DNA from: Georgenia soli
Lineage (GTDB): Bacteria > Actinomycetota > Actinomycetes > Actinomycetales > Actinomycetaceae
NCBI RefSeq assembly: GCF_002563695.1
Contig: NZ_PDJI01000004.1
Coordinates: forward strand, 2,666,001 to 2,730,000
Length of the DNA stretch: 64,000 bases
Direction of reading: 5' to 3'
Shown one piece after another: positions 21,996 to 31,149 of this stretch. Positions within the stretch are counted from its first letter, which is position 1, and each line of letters starts with the position of its first letter. Under the pieces are notes generated by a model, which saw only the letters and a list, made by a program, of their open reading frames with translations, was not told where the DNA came from and ran no database searches. A program made the translations under genes and the position numbers.

Positions 21996-24383
21996 ATGTC
22001 CCACGACACAGCGCGTCGTCGCGCGTCCAGACTCACCCGTCCAGCCGCAGCGCTGGGCGTTCTTTCGTTGTCCGCCCTCGGGCTGACCGCGGTCCCGGCA
22101 TCCGCCGAGGTCACGACGCCCGTCGACGACCAGACGGCGACCACTGCACCGGCCGCTCCCGGGGCCGAGCCGACAGCCCCGGTCTCCGAGGGAGCCGGGC
22201 CGACGGCTGACGCCCCGAGCGAGGCGCCCGCCGAGACGCCGGTGCCCGAGGACGCTCCCGTCGTCGGGACGCCCGAGGCGCCGGCGACCGAGACCCCCGC
22301 CGCGCCGGCGGAGAACCCCGCGGACCCGGCTGCAGGTGGGACCGAAGCAGACACTGCCGAGCCGGTCGCCCCGACGAGCGTGAACCCGGACGGGACGGTC
22401 ACGATCGACCTCCTCGGCATCACGGACTTCCACGGTGCGCTGGAGAAGGCGCCCATCCTCGCCGGAATGATCAACCAGATCCGTGTCGAAGAGAACGTCG
22501 ACACGGTTTTCGTCTCCGCCGGCGACAACATCGGCGGGTCGACCTACGCGTCCGCCATCCAGGAGGACGCGCCCACGATCGACGTCCTCAACGCCATGGG
22601 CCTCGCGGCTTCCGCCGTCGGGAACCACGAGTTCGACCAGGGCTACGCCGACCTCTCCGGCCGCGTGGCCGACCGCGCGGACTGGCAGTACCTCGGTGCG
22701 AACGTGGACGACGAGAACCCGGAGCTCGAGGACGTCCACTTCGAGACGGTCGCCGGTCTCGAGGTCGCCTTCGTCGGCACCGTGACCGAGGAGACGCCGC
22801 GCATCGTCTCCGCTGACGGCATCGCCGGCATCACATTCGCCGACCCGGTCGCCCGCACCAACGCGATCGCCGCCCAGCTCTCGGACGGCGACGCAGGCAA
22901 CGGTGAGGCGGACGTCGTCGTGGCACTTGTCCACGAGGGCACAAACCTCGTCGCTAGCGCGCTGAGCGCGGACGTCGACGCGGCGTTCACCGGTCACACG
23001 CACGTCGCCACGACCGCCCAGACGCCCTCCGGCGCGCCGGTGGTCCAGGCGGGCGCCTCCGGCTCGCACCTCGGCCGCATCACCCTGACCGTGGCACCCG
23101 ACGGCGAGGTGACCGCCACCGGCACCAACGTCGCGGTTCCGGCTGATGGCACCCGCGACCCCAAGGTCCAGCAGATCGTCGTCGACGCGCTCGCCCAGGC
23201 CAAGGTGATCGGCGAGGAGCAGGTCGGCAGCGTCACTGCGCCCTTCAACCGCGGCACCAACACGGGGACGTCCGACGGATCCAACCGGGGTGTCGAGTCG
23301 CCGCTCGGCAACCTGCTCGGAGAGGTTGCAAAGTGGACGGCTGAGTCCGTCGGCCTCACGCCGGACTTCGGCATCATAAACCCGGGCGGTATCCGCGCCG
23401 ACCTTGATCCGAACGCTAACGGGGTCGTGACCTATGCGGAGGCCTTCGCCGTCCAGCCGTTCGGCAACACGATCGGGACCATCGACCTCACCGGCGAGCA
23501 GGTCGTCACCATGCTGGAGCAGCAGTTCCAGCCCGGTAAGAGCCGACCCGTCCTGCGTCTCGGCCTGTCGGCCGACGTCGACTACACCTACGACCCCACC
23601 GCTCCCCAGGGCGCGCACATCACCGACGTGCTGATCGGGGGCGAGCCCATCGACCTCGGGGCCACCTACACCGTCGCGTCGAACACATTCCTCATCAACG
23701 GGGAAGTTCAGGATGGATTCAGCGTCTTCGGCTCGGGTACCAATTTCACGGAGACCGGCATCGTCGACCTCCAGGGACTGGTCAACTTCCTCCAGGCCAA
23801 CCCCGACGTGGCGCCCGACTACACCCAGCGCTCCATCGGCCTGACGTTCGTCAGCGACACGACCGTCGAGTACGTCGGCGGTGAGGAGGTCGTCATCGAG
23901 CTGTCCTCGCTGTCCTTCACCACCAACGAGCCGAAGCCCGGGTTCGTCACGCTGTTCATCGACGGCGAGGAGGCCGGGCAGTTCGCGGTCGACAACACGA
24001 TCACCCCCGGGACCGACGAGACCGGCCGGGCCACGGTGACGTTCACCATCCCGGATCTCGCTGATTACGAGGCGGGTGACGTGATCTTCTTCGAGATGGC
24101 CTTCGGTGCCACGCCCGAGAGTGAGCAGTCCATCGTGCTCGCGTTCGAGGTCACCGAGTCGGGCGTCGTTCTCCCGCCGACCGACGGGGAGGTCACGCCC
24201 CAGCCGGCTCCCCAGCCCGCCCCGGGGAAGGCTCCGGTCGTGACCCCGGCGGCCGCCCCGGCCACCGGCTCGCTGCCGAACACCGGCGCCGACGTCAACG
24301 CCGCGCTCTTCGGCGCTGCGGCGCTGATGCTCCTCGGCGGTCTGACAATCGCAGTGGCCCGTCGCCGAGCCACGATCGGCTGA
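21996..24383 (+). CDS. LPXTG wall-anchored bifunctional 5'-nucleotidase
   Basis: This 795-residue protein begins with a signal peptide (ending near VPASA, residue ~38), followed by a ~90-residue Ala/Pro/Thr/Glu-rich spacer. The metallophosphatase domain shows TDFHGALE, SAGDNIGGS, VGNHEFDQG and GHTHVA, and the 5'-nucleotidase domain shows NPGGIRADL and FGNTIGTIDLTG. An Ig-like domain precedes the sortase signal LPNTG (760-764), a hydrophobic helix and the tail RRRAT. It should be covalently linked to peptidoglycan by sortase. The spacer may lift the catalytic part off the membrane before anchoring. A PHO-like repeat lies upstream. Confidence 0.93.
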   Translation: MSHDTARRRASRLTRPAAALGVLSLSALGLTAVPASAEVTTPVDDQTATTAPAAPGAEPTAPVSEGAGPTADAPSEAPAETPVPEDAPVVGTPEAPATETPAAPAENPADPAAGGTEADTAEPVAPTSVNPDGTVTIDLLGITDFHGALEKAPILAGMINQIRVEENVDTVFVSAGDNIGGSTYASAIQEDAPTIDVLNAMGLAASAVGNHEFDQGYADLSGRVADRADWQYLGANVDDENPELEDVHFETVAGLEVAFVGTVTEETPRIVSADGIAGITFADPVARTNAIAAQLSDGDAGNGEADVVVALVHEGTNLVASALSADVDAAFTGHTHVATTAQTPSGAPVVQAGASGSHLGRITLTVAPDGEVTATGTNVAVPADGTRDPKVQQIVVDALAQAKVIGEEQVGSVTAPFNRGTNTGTSDGSNRGVESPLGNLLGEVAKWTAESVGLTPDFGIINPGGIRADLDPNANGVVTYAEAFAVQPFGNTIGTIDLTGEQVVTMLEQQFQPGKSRPVLRLGLSADVDYTYDPTAPQGAHITDVLIGGEPIDLGATYTVASNTFLINGEVQDGFSVFGSGTNFTETGIVDLQGLVNFLQANPDVAPDYTQRSIGLTFVSDTTVEYVGGEEVVIELSSLSFTTNEPKPGFVTLFIDGEEAGQFAVDNTITPGTDETGRATVTFTIPDLADYEAGDVIFFEMAFGATPESEQSIVLAFEVTESGVVLPPTDGEVTPQPAPQPAPGKAPVVTPAAAPATGSLPNTGADVNAALFGAAALMLLGGLTIAVARRRATIG

Positions 24384-24476
24384 CCGGGCAGGCCAGCAGT
24401 TCCCGGGCCCCGTCCACCCGCCGGTGGGCGGGGCCCCGCTGCGTGTGCTGCCGGTGCGCGGGGATACCGTGTACGG

Positions 24477-24872
24477 GTGCCACCCCGCCGACGAATCGAC
24501 CCCACCGACGGCATGAGAGCCCTCAGCACCTGGCTGCGCTCTCAGGACGACGGCGCAGCCTCGTCGGCCGCCGTCGTCCGGACCGCGGTGCGCTTCACCC
24601 TCGAGGAGCTCGCCGTGAGCTCGCCCGGGAACTCGGTCGAGGTGCGTGTGCCGCCCGCCGGCGCCGTCCAGGCGATCGCCGGCCCTCGGCACACCCGCGG
24701 CACCCCGCCCAACGTCGTCGAGACCGACACGACGACGTGGCTCGGTCTCGCCACCGGACGCCTCACGTGGGACGAGGCGGTCGCCTCCGGCAAGGTCACC
24801 GCGTCGGGCACCCGCGCGGACCTGAGCCCGGTTCTCCCGCTCGTCACCCGGGCAGGTAGGTTCACGTCGTGA
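24477..24872 (+). CDS. sterol-carrier (SCP2-like) family protein
   Basis: This 131-residue protein has the pattern of the small actinobacterial 'sterol carrier family' proteins usually found near purF. Features are AVRFTLEELAVSSPGNSVEVRVPP, followed by ETDTTTWLGLATGRLTWDEAVASGKV, the lipid-binding SCP2 fold motif. The ligand is unknown. TACCGT ends 6 nt before the GTG, suggesting leaderless translation. It overlaps the next gene by GTGA, so the two are translationally coupled. Confidence 0.8.
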   Translation: MPPRRRIDPTDGMRALSTWLRSQDDGAASSAAVVRTAVRFTLEELAVSSPGNSVEVRVPPAGAVQAIAGPRHTRGTPPNVVETDTTTWLGLATGRLTWDEAVASGKVTASGTRADLSPVLPLVTRAGRFTS

Positions 24873-25432
24873 CCGGCTCATCTCCCGACGACTCCCGCGC
24901 CCCCCGCACGCCCGAGGTGGAACCGCCGACGGCGGGACCCGCGCCTGAACCCCAAGCCGTGGCGGCTCCTGCACCCGCTGCCGACGCCCCGCCTGCATCG
25001 GTCGAGCCAACTGCAACTGAGCCGGCGTCGGTGGAGCCCGCTGCGAGCGAGCCGGCGTCGATCGAGCCCGCCGCCGCTGAGGAGCCAGTCCCTGCTGCGT
25101 CCGAGGCCACCCCGGCCGAGCCCGAGGTCCGCGTCGCCGACGTCGTCGACCGCAGCACCGTCCGCCACGCCCCCCGCTACGGCCGCTTCATCCTCGCGGG
25201 CGTCCTCCTGGGCGCCGTGGTCGCGGGACTCCTCGCCCTGCTGACGCCGGCGAGCCAGTACTCGCCGGGCGACCTCTTCTGGATCCTCTTCCTGCTCCTG
25301 GGCTTCGTGCTCGGCCTCGCAGCGGCCGGGCTCGCCGTCGTGCTCGACCGGCGCTCCCTCCAGCGGCGTGACGCCCGCGCCGCGGAACGTCGTACGCCGC
25401 CGTCCGAGGGCACCCCGCCGCCCGAGGCGTGA
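24869..25432 (+). CDS. hypothetical membrane protein with Ala/Pro/Glu repeat N-terminus
   Basis: The 187-residue product has a cytoplasmic, disordered N-terminal half with degenerate repeats of the type SVEPAASEPAS (residues ~45-80). Then come two transmembrane helices (about 108-128 and 138-160) and a charged C-terminus. The function is unrecognised. Coupling to the SCP2-like gene through a 4-bp overlap suggests a joint role, which is inference. Confidence 0.7.
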   Translation: MTGSSPDDSRAPRTPEVEPPTAGPAPEPQAVAAPAPAADAPPASVEPTATEPASVEPAASEPASIEPAAAEEPVPAASEATPAEPEVRVADVVDRSTVRHAPRYGRFILAGVLLGAVVAGLLALLTPASQYSPGDLFWILFLLLGFVLGLAAAGLAVVLDRRSLQRRDARAAERRTPPSEGTPPPEA

Positions 25433-25530
25433 CCGTCCGGCGAAGCCGCCACCCCGTGCGCCGGACCGCGCACGGAGCCCCGTCCGTCCGCGAGGGGGCG
25501 ACCGTCGGTAACGGGGCATAGGGTGCACCC

Positions 25531-27012
25531 GTGCCCAGCCGTCAGTTCGCGCTCGACACCGCCGCGCCCGACGAGTTCTACGTCGCGCTCGCCCGCCTGC
25601 GGGACGAGCTCGAGATCGAGTCCGACTTTCCGCCCGCGGCGCTCGCCGAGGCGGAGGCCGCGGTCGACGTGCCGCTGTCCGGCGCCGACGCCACGGACGT
25701 CCCGTTCGTCACCGTCGACCCGCCCGGCTCGCGGGACCTCGACCAGGCCCTCCACATCGAGCGCGACGGCGAGGGCTACCTCGTGCGCTACGCCATCGCG
25801 TCGCTCGGGACGTTCGTCGAGCCCGGCGGCGCGCTGGACCGCGAGGTCCACGAGCGGGGCGTGACGGTCTACGGCCCGACCGGCTCCATCCCGCTGCATC
25901 CCCCGGTCCTGAGCGCCGGCATCGCGAGCCTGCTCCCGGGCGAGGACCGCCCGGCGTGCCTGTGGCACCTGCGCCTGGACGGCGCCGGCGAGCTGCGGGA
26001 CGTGCGCGTGGAGCGGGCGGTCGTGCGCTCGCGCGCGCAGCTCACCTACGAGCAGGTCCAGGCGGCCGCCGACGGCGGACGTCCCCTGCCGGCCGGCACC
26101 CCGGCCGACCTGCCCGCGCTGCTGCGCACGGTCGGTGAGCTGCGGCAGGACCTCGAGCGGCAGCGGGGCGGCGTCTCCCTCGACATCCCCGAGCAGCACG
26201 TCGAGCGGAACCGCCACGGCTACGCGCTGTCGTACCGGGCGACGCTGCCGGTCGAGGGCTGGAACGCGCAGATCTCGCTGCTCACCGGCATCGCGGCCGC
26301 CGGCCTCATGCGCGAGGCGGGCGTCGGCATCCTGCGCACCCTGCCCGACGCGGATCCCCGGGACGTGCGCCGCCTCCGCCGGGCCGGTGCCGCACTGGGG
26401 GTGGACTGGCCGGACGGGACGTCCTACGCGGAGCTGCTGCGCACCCTCGACTCCGCCGTGCCGGCCCACGCGGCGTTCCTCAACGAGGCCACGGCCCTGT
26501 TCCGCGGCGCCGGCTACCTCGCGCTCGGCGTCGAGGAAGCGGACGAGGACGCGGACGACGACGGCACGATCACCCGGCATGCCGCCATCGCGTCCGAGTA
26601 CGCGCACGTCACCGCGCCGCTCCGGCGGCTGGTGGACCGGTACGGGCTCGAGATCTGCCTCGCCCACTGTGCCGGCGAGGAGGTGCCGGACTGGGTCCTC
26701 GCGGCGCTGCCCGGGCTGCCGGCGACCATGGCCCGCAGCACCCGACGGGCAGGCGCCTACGAGCGCGGAGCCGTCGACGCCCTCGAGGCGCTGGTGCTGC
26801 AGGGCCGGGTCGGCGAGACCTTCGCCGGCGTGATCGTCGAGAGCGACGACGGCGGCAAGGACGGCGGGCGCGAGCGCGGCACCGTGGTCCTGAGCTCGCC
26901 CGCCGTCGAGGGCCGGGTGGAGGGCGCGGACCTGCCGGTGGGTACGTCCGTCCAGGTACGCCTCGTGGACGTGGACGTGCCGGAGCGCCGGGTGCGGTTC
27001 GAGCTGGCCTGA
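25531..27012 (+). CDS. RNB-domain ribonuclease (RNase II/R family)
   Basis: This 493-residue protein contains the RNB catalytic motif DPPGSRDLDQALHIE near residue 69, whose aspartates bind Mg2+ for 3'-to-5' hydrolysis of RNA. HAAIASEYAHVTAPLRRLVDRYG is the conserved late RNB motif. It is shorter than E. coli RNase II, lacks N-terminal cold-shock domains and keeps only a short S1-like tail (GTSVQVRLVDVDVPERRVRF). TAGGGT ends exactly 6 nt before the GTG, so the mRNA is probably leaderless. Confidence 0.88.
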   Translation: MPSRQFALDTAAPDEFYVALARLRDELEIESDFPPAALAEAEAAVDVPLSGADATDVPFVTVDPPGSRDLDQALHIERDGEGYLVRYAIASLGTFVEPGGALDREVHERGVTVYGPTGSIPLHPPVLSAGIASLLPGEDRPACLWHLRLDGAGELRDVRVERAVVRSRAQLTYEQVQAAADGGRPLPAGTPADLPALLRTVGELRQDLERQRGGVSLDIPEQHVERNRHGYALSYRATLPVEGWNAQISLLTGIAAAGLMREAGVGILRTLPDADPRDVRRLRRAGAALGVDWPDGTSYAELLRTLDSAVPAHAAFLNEATALFRGAGYLALGVEEADEDADDDGTITRHAAIASEYAHVTAPLRRLVDRYGLEICLAHCAGEEVPDWVLAALPGLPATMARSTRRAGAYERGAVDALEALVLQGRVGETFAGVIVESDDGGKDGGRERGTVVLSSPAVEGRVEGADLPVGTSVQVRLVDVDVPERRVRFELA

Positions 27013-27142
27013 GAGAGGGCTCACACAGGCCGGTCGACGCCGCCTCGACCTCGCGGATCCGCCGTCCCGGGCCGTTCTTCCGGGGCCGCGGCCCCGTGGA
27101 CGCCACGCCCGGGGCCTTGTCGCGGTGTGCGACCATGGGCCG

Positions 27143-28714
27143 GTGGCGCGCGGAGACGGACGGCTTTCCCATGACCTGCTGCCGGGCGAGAAGGGGCCGC
27201 AGGACGAGTGCGGCGTCTTCGGTGTCTGGGCCCCTGGCGAGGACGTCGCCCGACTGACGTACTTCGGCATCTACGCGCTGCAGCACCGCGGCCAGGAGTC
27301 GGCGGGCATCGCCACGTCGAACGGTCAGCAGATCCTCGTCTACAAGGACATGGGACTGGTCTCCCAGGTCTTCGACGACCAGGCGCTCCAGCCCCTCAAG
27401 GGCCACATCGCCATCGGCCACACCCGTTACTCCACCACCGGGGCCTCCGAGTGGGAGAACGCCCAGCCCACCCTCGGGCCGACGGCCTCCGGCACCGTCG
27501 CCCTCGGCCACAACGGCAACCTCACGAACACCCGCGAGCTGATGGAGATCGTCCAGGAGCGGTTCGGCAAGGACCTGCGCGGCGAGCTCGGCCGTGGCTC
27601 CTCCACCGACACGGCCGTCATCACCGCGCTGCTCGGCGGCACCAGCACCGACGGGGACCGGCTCGAGGACGTCGCCATGGACGTGATGCCGCTCCTCGAG
27701 GGGGCCTTCTCCCTGGCATTCATGGACGAGCACACGCTCTACGCCGCACGGGACGCCCACGGGGTGCGCCCCCTCGTCCTCGGGCGGCTGGAGCGCGGCT
27801 GGGCGGTCGCCTCCGAGACCGCCGCCCTCGACATCGTCGGCGCCTCCGTCGTCCGCGAGGTCGAGCCGGGCGAGCTGATCATCATCGACGCCGACGGGCT
27901 GCGTTCCCGCCGCTTCGCCGAGGCCACGCCGCACGGCTGCGTCTTCGAGTACGTCTACCTGGCCCGCCCCGACACCAAGATCGCGGGCGTGCCGGTCAAC
28001 GCCGCCCGCACCGAGATGGGCCGGATGCTCGCCCGCGAGACCCCCGTGGCGGCGGACCTCGTGATCCCCACCCCCGAGTCGGGGACCCCGGCCGCGATCG
28101 GGTACGCCCAGGAGTCCGGGATCCCGTTCGCCCAGGGCCTGGTCAAGAACTCCTACGTGGGCCGGACCTTCATCCAGCCCACCGACACCATCCGGCAGCT
28201 CGGCATCCGCCTCAAGCTCAACCCCCTGCGCGAGGTCATCGCCGGCAAGCGCCTCGTGGTGGTCGACGACTCCATCGTCCGCGGCAACACCCAGCGGGCC
28301 CTCGTGCGCATGCTCCGCGAGGCCGGGGCGGCCGAGGTGCACGTGCGGATCTCGTCCCCGCCGGTGAAGTGGCCCTGCTTCTACGGCATCGACTTCGCCA
28401 CCCGGGCCGAGCTCATCGCGAACGGCCTGACCACGGACGAGGTCCGGGACAACCTGGGCGCGGACTCCCTCGGGTACATCTCCCTGGAGGGCATGGTCGC
28501 CGCCACCACGCTCCCCCAGCAGCGGCTGTGCACCGCCTGCTTCACCGGCGACTACCCGATCCGCATCCGCGGCGGAGCCACCGTCTCGGGGGCCGACGCC
28601 CCCAGCATCCCCGACGCCGGCGACTCGCCGGTCGCCGGGCCAGAGATCCCGGGTGTGCCTGCCGAGGCCGCGGCCACCTACCGTCCCGCGACCCAGACCG
28701 GAGCAGCCCCGTGA
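27143..28714 (+). CDS. purF: amidophosphoribosyltransferase (PurF)
   Basis: PurF makes 5-phosphoribosylamine from PRPP and glutamine, the first committed step of purine synthesis. The 523-residue precursor has a 22-residue propeptide before the nucleophilic Cys23 (ECGVFGVW). The glutaminase domain follows, and then the PRPP-binding VVVDDSIVRGNT near residue 373. Late Cys residues (CTACF) may bind an Fe-S cluster. GTG 27143 is chosen because homologues begin MARGDGRL and a GACCAT hexamer lies 6 nt upstream. The GTG at 27125 would add six residues. It overlaps purM by GTGA. Confidence 0.95.
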   Translation: MARGDGRLSHDLLPGEKGPQDECGVFGVWAPGEDVARLTYFGIYALQHRGQESAGIATSNGQQILVYKDMGLVSQVFDDQALQPLKGHIAIGHTRYSTTGASEWENAQPTLGPTASGTVALGHNGNLTNTRELMEIVQERFGKDLRGELGRGSSTDTAVITALLGGTSTDGDRLEDVAMDVMPLLEGAFSLAFMDEHTLYAARDAHGVRPLVLGRLERGWAVASETAALDIVGASVVREVEPGELIIIDADGLRSRRFAEATPHGCVFEYVYLARPDTKIAGVPVNAARTEMGRMLARETPVAADLVIPTPESGTPAAIGYAQESGIPFAQGLVKNSYVGRTFIQPTDTIRQLGIRLKLNPLREVIAGKRLVVVDDSIVRGNTQRALVRMLREAGAAEVHVRISSPPVKWPCFYGIDFATRAELIANGLTTDEVRDNLGADSLGYISLEGMVAATTLPQQRLCTACFTGDYPIRIRGGATVSGADAPSIPDAGDSPVAGPEIPGVPAEAAATYRPATQTGAAP

Positions 28715-29835
28715 CCGACACGCCCGACCAGCCGATCACCTACGCCGACGCCGGCGTGGACACCGAGGCGGGGGACCGCGCGGTCGAGCTCATGAAGGCG
28801 GCCGTCCGCGGCACCCACACCTCCGCCGTCGTCGGCGGTTTCGGGGGCTTCGCCGGCATGGTCGACGTCTCCGCCCTCAAGGACTACCGCCGGCCCCTGC
28901 TGGCCACCTCCACCGACGGCGTCGGCACGAAGGTCGCCATCGCGCAGGCCATGGACGTCCACGACACGATCGGCCACGACCTGGTCGGCATGGTCGTCGA
29001 CGACATCGTCGTCGTGGGCGCCCGCCCGCTCCTCATGACCGACTACATCGCCACCGGCAAGGTCGTCCCCGAGCGCGTGGCGGACATCGTCCGGGGCATC
29101 GCCGAGGCCTGCTCCATCGTCGGCGCCCCGCTGCTCGGCGGCGAGACCGCCGAGCACCCGGGCCTCATCGCGGAGGACGAGTACGACGTCGCCGGCGCCG
29201 CCACCGGCGTCGTCGAGGCGGACGCCGTCCTCGGGCCCGAGCGCGTCCGGTCCGGTGACGTGCTGGTCGCCATGGCGGCGTCCGGCCTGCACTCCAACGG
29301 CTACTCGCTCGTGCGCCGCGTGCTCCAGGTCGCGGGCTGGTCCCTCGAGCGGCACGTGCCCGAGCTGGGCCGCACGGTGGGGGAGGAGCTGCTCGAGCCC
29401 ACGCGCCTGTACACGCCCGCGTGCCTCGACCTCATCGACGACCCCGCCGTCGACGTCCACGCGTTCACCCACGTCACCGGCGGCGGCCTCGCGGCCAACC
29501 TCGCCCGGGTGCTCCCCAAGGGGCTCGTGGCCGACGTCGACCGGAGCAGCTGGACCGTCCCGCCCGTCTTCGAGATGGTCCGCGAGCTCGGCCAGGTGCC
29601 GTGGTCGGACCTGCAGGGCACGCTCAACCTCGGTGTAGGCATGGTCGCCGTGGTCCCGGCGGGCTCGGCCGACGCCACGCTCGCCGCCGTGCGCGCGCAC
29701 GGGTTCGACTCCTGGGTGCTGGGCACCGTGAAGGAGGACGACGGCGCCCCCGGCGCCGACGGCGAGGCCGTCCGCGGGACCAAGGGGGTCGACGGCGGAG
29801 CCGTCCGCCTCCACGGGGCCTACCGGACGTCCTGA
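28711..29835 (+). CDS. purM: phosphoribosylformylglycinamidine cyclo-ligase (PurM)
   Basis: This 374-residue AIR synthetase closes the imidazole ring of FGAM using ATP. Motifs include TYADAGVDTEAGDRAV at the N-terminus, STDGVGTK, GMVVDDIVVVGARPL, LLGGETAEHPG and THVTGGGLAANL. The start GTG lies inside the purF stop (GTGA), so translation is coupled. It carries a 30-residue hydrophilic stretch near the end (EDDGAPGADGEAVRG) that is not typical of the enzyme core. A strong terminator follows. Confidence 0.96.
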   Translation: MTDTPDQPITYADAGVDTEAGDRAVELMKAAVRGTHTSAVVGGFGGFAGMVDVSALKDYRRPLLATSTDGVGTKVAIAQAMDVHDTIGHDLVGMVVDDIVVVGARPLLMTDYIATGKVVPERVADIVRGIAEACSIVGAPLLGGETAEHPGLIAEDEYDVAGAATGVVEADAVLGPERVRSGDVLVAMAASGLHSNGYSLVRRVLQVAGWSLERHVPELGRTVGEELLEPTRLYTPACLDLIDDPAVDVHAFTHVTGGGLAANLARVLPKGLVADVDRSSWTVPPVFEMVRELGQVPWSDLQGTLNLGVGMVAVVPAGSADATLAAVRAHGFDSWVLGTVKEDDGAPGADGEAVRGTKGVDGGAVRLHGAYRTS

Positions 29836-29926
29836 GCGCGCAGGCTCGGGACCCGCAGGCACCGGAGGTGCCTGCCGGCAACGCTCGGAGCGCCGTCGGC
29901 AGGGCCGGTCCGGCGCCGGCAGCTCA

Positions 29927-29960
29927 TCGCCGTGCCGTCACCGAGATGACGGCACGGCGA
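29927..29960. terminator. strong bidirectional hairpin after purM
   Basis: TCGCCGTGCCGTCA (29927-29940) and TGACGGCACGGCGA (29947-29960) form a perfect 14-bp stem with a 6-nt loop, between the convergent purM and DUF3073 genes. Confidence 0.8.
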
Positions 29961-30025
29961 AACTCTCGGACCTTCAGGAGAGATGACACGAACAGCCCGC
30001 CGGTCACCAGGACCGGCGCGACGGA

Positions 30026-30217
30026 TCAGCGGGTCGAACGGATGTCGCCCCAGTCGTCCGTAGCAGGAGGGATCTGGTCGTCGTAGTCGTCTCCGTCTAC
30101 GTCGTCAGTACGCGACGCGAGCTCTCGTTCGAGAGCCCGGTAGTCGGTCTCGGGGCTGAAGTACTTCAGCTTGCGAGCGACCTTCGTCTGCTTGGCCTTT
30201 TGACGGCCGCGCCCCAT
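30026..30217 (-). CDS. DUF3073 family protein
   Basis: The 63-residue basic-then-acidic protein begins MGRGRQKAKQTKVARKLKY, the invariant opening of the actinobacterial DUF3073 family, followed by FSPETDYRALERELAS. The tail is Asp-rich. Adjacency to purM in opposite orientation is the usual arrangement of this family in actinobacteria. The function is not established. Confidence 0.92.
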   Translation of the reverse strand: MGRGRQKAKQTKVARKLKYFSPETDYRALERELASRTDDVDGDDYDDQIPPATDDWGDIRSTR

Positions 30218-30505
30218 GGCGTCGACCCCCTCCAATAGAACCGGGGCAGGCACCGTGCGGTGCGGCCCCGTGTGTGTGGTCATCTGTGTCGTGCGCCCAC
30301 GGTACATGGTCGAGGGCTTCCACAGCCATTCCGTACCACGTACGGGGCTGTGTGAAGCATCTCCTCGATGTGGGCACCTTAAGCCGCTTACGTCCAGATT
30401 GTCGGGACCATCGGCCCGGGTTCCGGCGCCCTCGAGGTGGTTGTCTTGCAACAAGGACGACGCACACCACGCAGGCGCCGGAAAGCCGCATCTCGAGGAG
30501 GACTC
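30218..30505. other. 288-bp divergent intergenic region
   Basis: This stretch separates DUF3073 from bldC and must carry both promoters. It is A/T-richer than its surroundings in places, for example CTTAAGCCGCTTACG around 30380. I see no gene and no convincing operator in it. Confidence 0.5.
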
Positions 30506-30733
30506 ATGGCGATGACAGAAAGGGCCGATGAACAGCTGTTGACGCCGTCGGAGGTGGCGGCCAGGTTCCGGGTCGACCCCAAGACGGTGACCCGCTGGGC
30601 GAACGCCGGCAAGCTCTCGTCGATCCGGACGCTCGGCGGGCACCGCCGCTTCCGCCGCGAGGAGGTGGAGGAGCTGCTCGCCGCCAGCGGGAGCGCCGAG
30701 CACGCCTCCCACCGGCACGTCGCGGCCAGCTGA
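30506..30733 (+). CDS. bldC: BldC-type MerR-family DNA-binding protein
   Basis: This 75-residue protein is a stand-alone winged helix: LLTPSEVAARFRVDPKTVTRWA (helix-turn-helix) then GKLSSIRTLGGHRRFRREEVEELL (wing). It closely follows the BldC pattern of Streptomyces, where the protein binds direct repeats head to tail and delays differentiation. In a probably non-sporulating relative its targets are unknown. GAGGAGG precedes the ATG. It has no effector domain. Confidence 0.88.
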   Translation: MAMTERADEQLLTPSEVAARFRVDPKTVTRWANAGKLSSIRTLGGHRRFRREEVEELLAASGSAEHASHRHVAAS

Positions 30734-30776
30734 CCCGACGCACCCCCCGGCCGTCCCGCAGCGGCCAGGGCACGAA

Positions 30777-30821
30777 ACGGCTCGGCCGTCCGCACCGGAG
30801 CGGTGCGGACGGCCGAGCCGT
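30777..30821. terminator. 21-bp-stem bidirectional terminator
   Basis: Arms 30777-30797 and 30801-30821 are exact reverse complements around a GAG loop. The hairpin lies between the convergent bldC and DUF3618 genes, 44 bases after the bldC stop. Confidence 0.82.
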
Positions 30822-30840
30822 GCTGTGCCAGCCGTCGGGG

Positions 30841-31149
30841 TCAGCGTCCCCGCAGTCTGAGCAGGATCGCGATGCCCGCGGTGGCGAGCCCGGCGGCGAG
30901 GACGCCGAGGGTCTTCGGGTCGCCGGCGGCGACGTCGTCCTTGAACCCCTTCGCACGCGCGGAGGCGGCGTTCGCCGCGGCCTTGGCGCTCTCCTTCGCG
31001 GCGTCCACCTGCGCCCGCGGGTCCAGGCGGTCGCTCAGCTCGTTGACGGTGTTGGTCAGGTCGATCCGGGTCTTGGCGAGGTCCGCCTCGATCTCCGCCG
31101 GGGTGCGCTTCCGCGCGGTCCCGTTGCGTTCCTTCGCGTCCTCGCTCAC
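30841..31149 (-). CDS. DUF3618 family membrane protein
   Basis: This 102-residue protein has the DUF3618 opening RTPAEIEADLAKTRIDLTNTVNELSDRLDPRAQV, a predicted amphipathic coil, then a single membrane helix (TLGVLAAGLATAGIAILL). It overlaps the holin-like gene by GTGA. The two families commonly form small envelope operons in actinobacteria, but their function is unknown. Confidence 0.82.
   Translation of the reverse strand: MSEDAKERNGTARKRTPAEIEADLAKTRIDLTNTVNELSDRLDPRAQVDAAKESAKAAANAASARAKGFKDDVAAGDPKTLGVLAAGLATAGIAILLRLRGR

Noticed and set aside
27081..27096. Palindrome CGGGGCCG/CGGCCCCG ahead of purF as an operator
   Set aside because: Short GC-only palindromes are frequent by chance at this composition, and the probable promoter lies at 27131.
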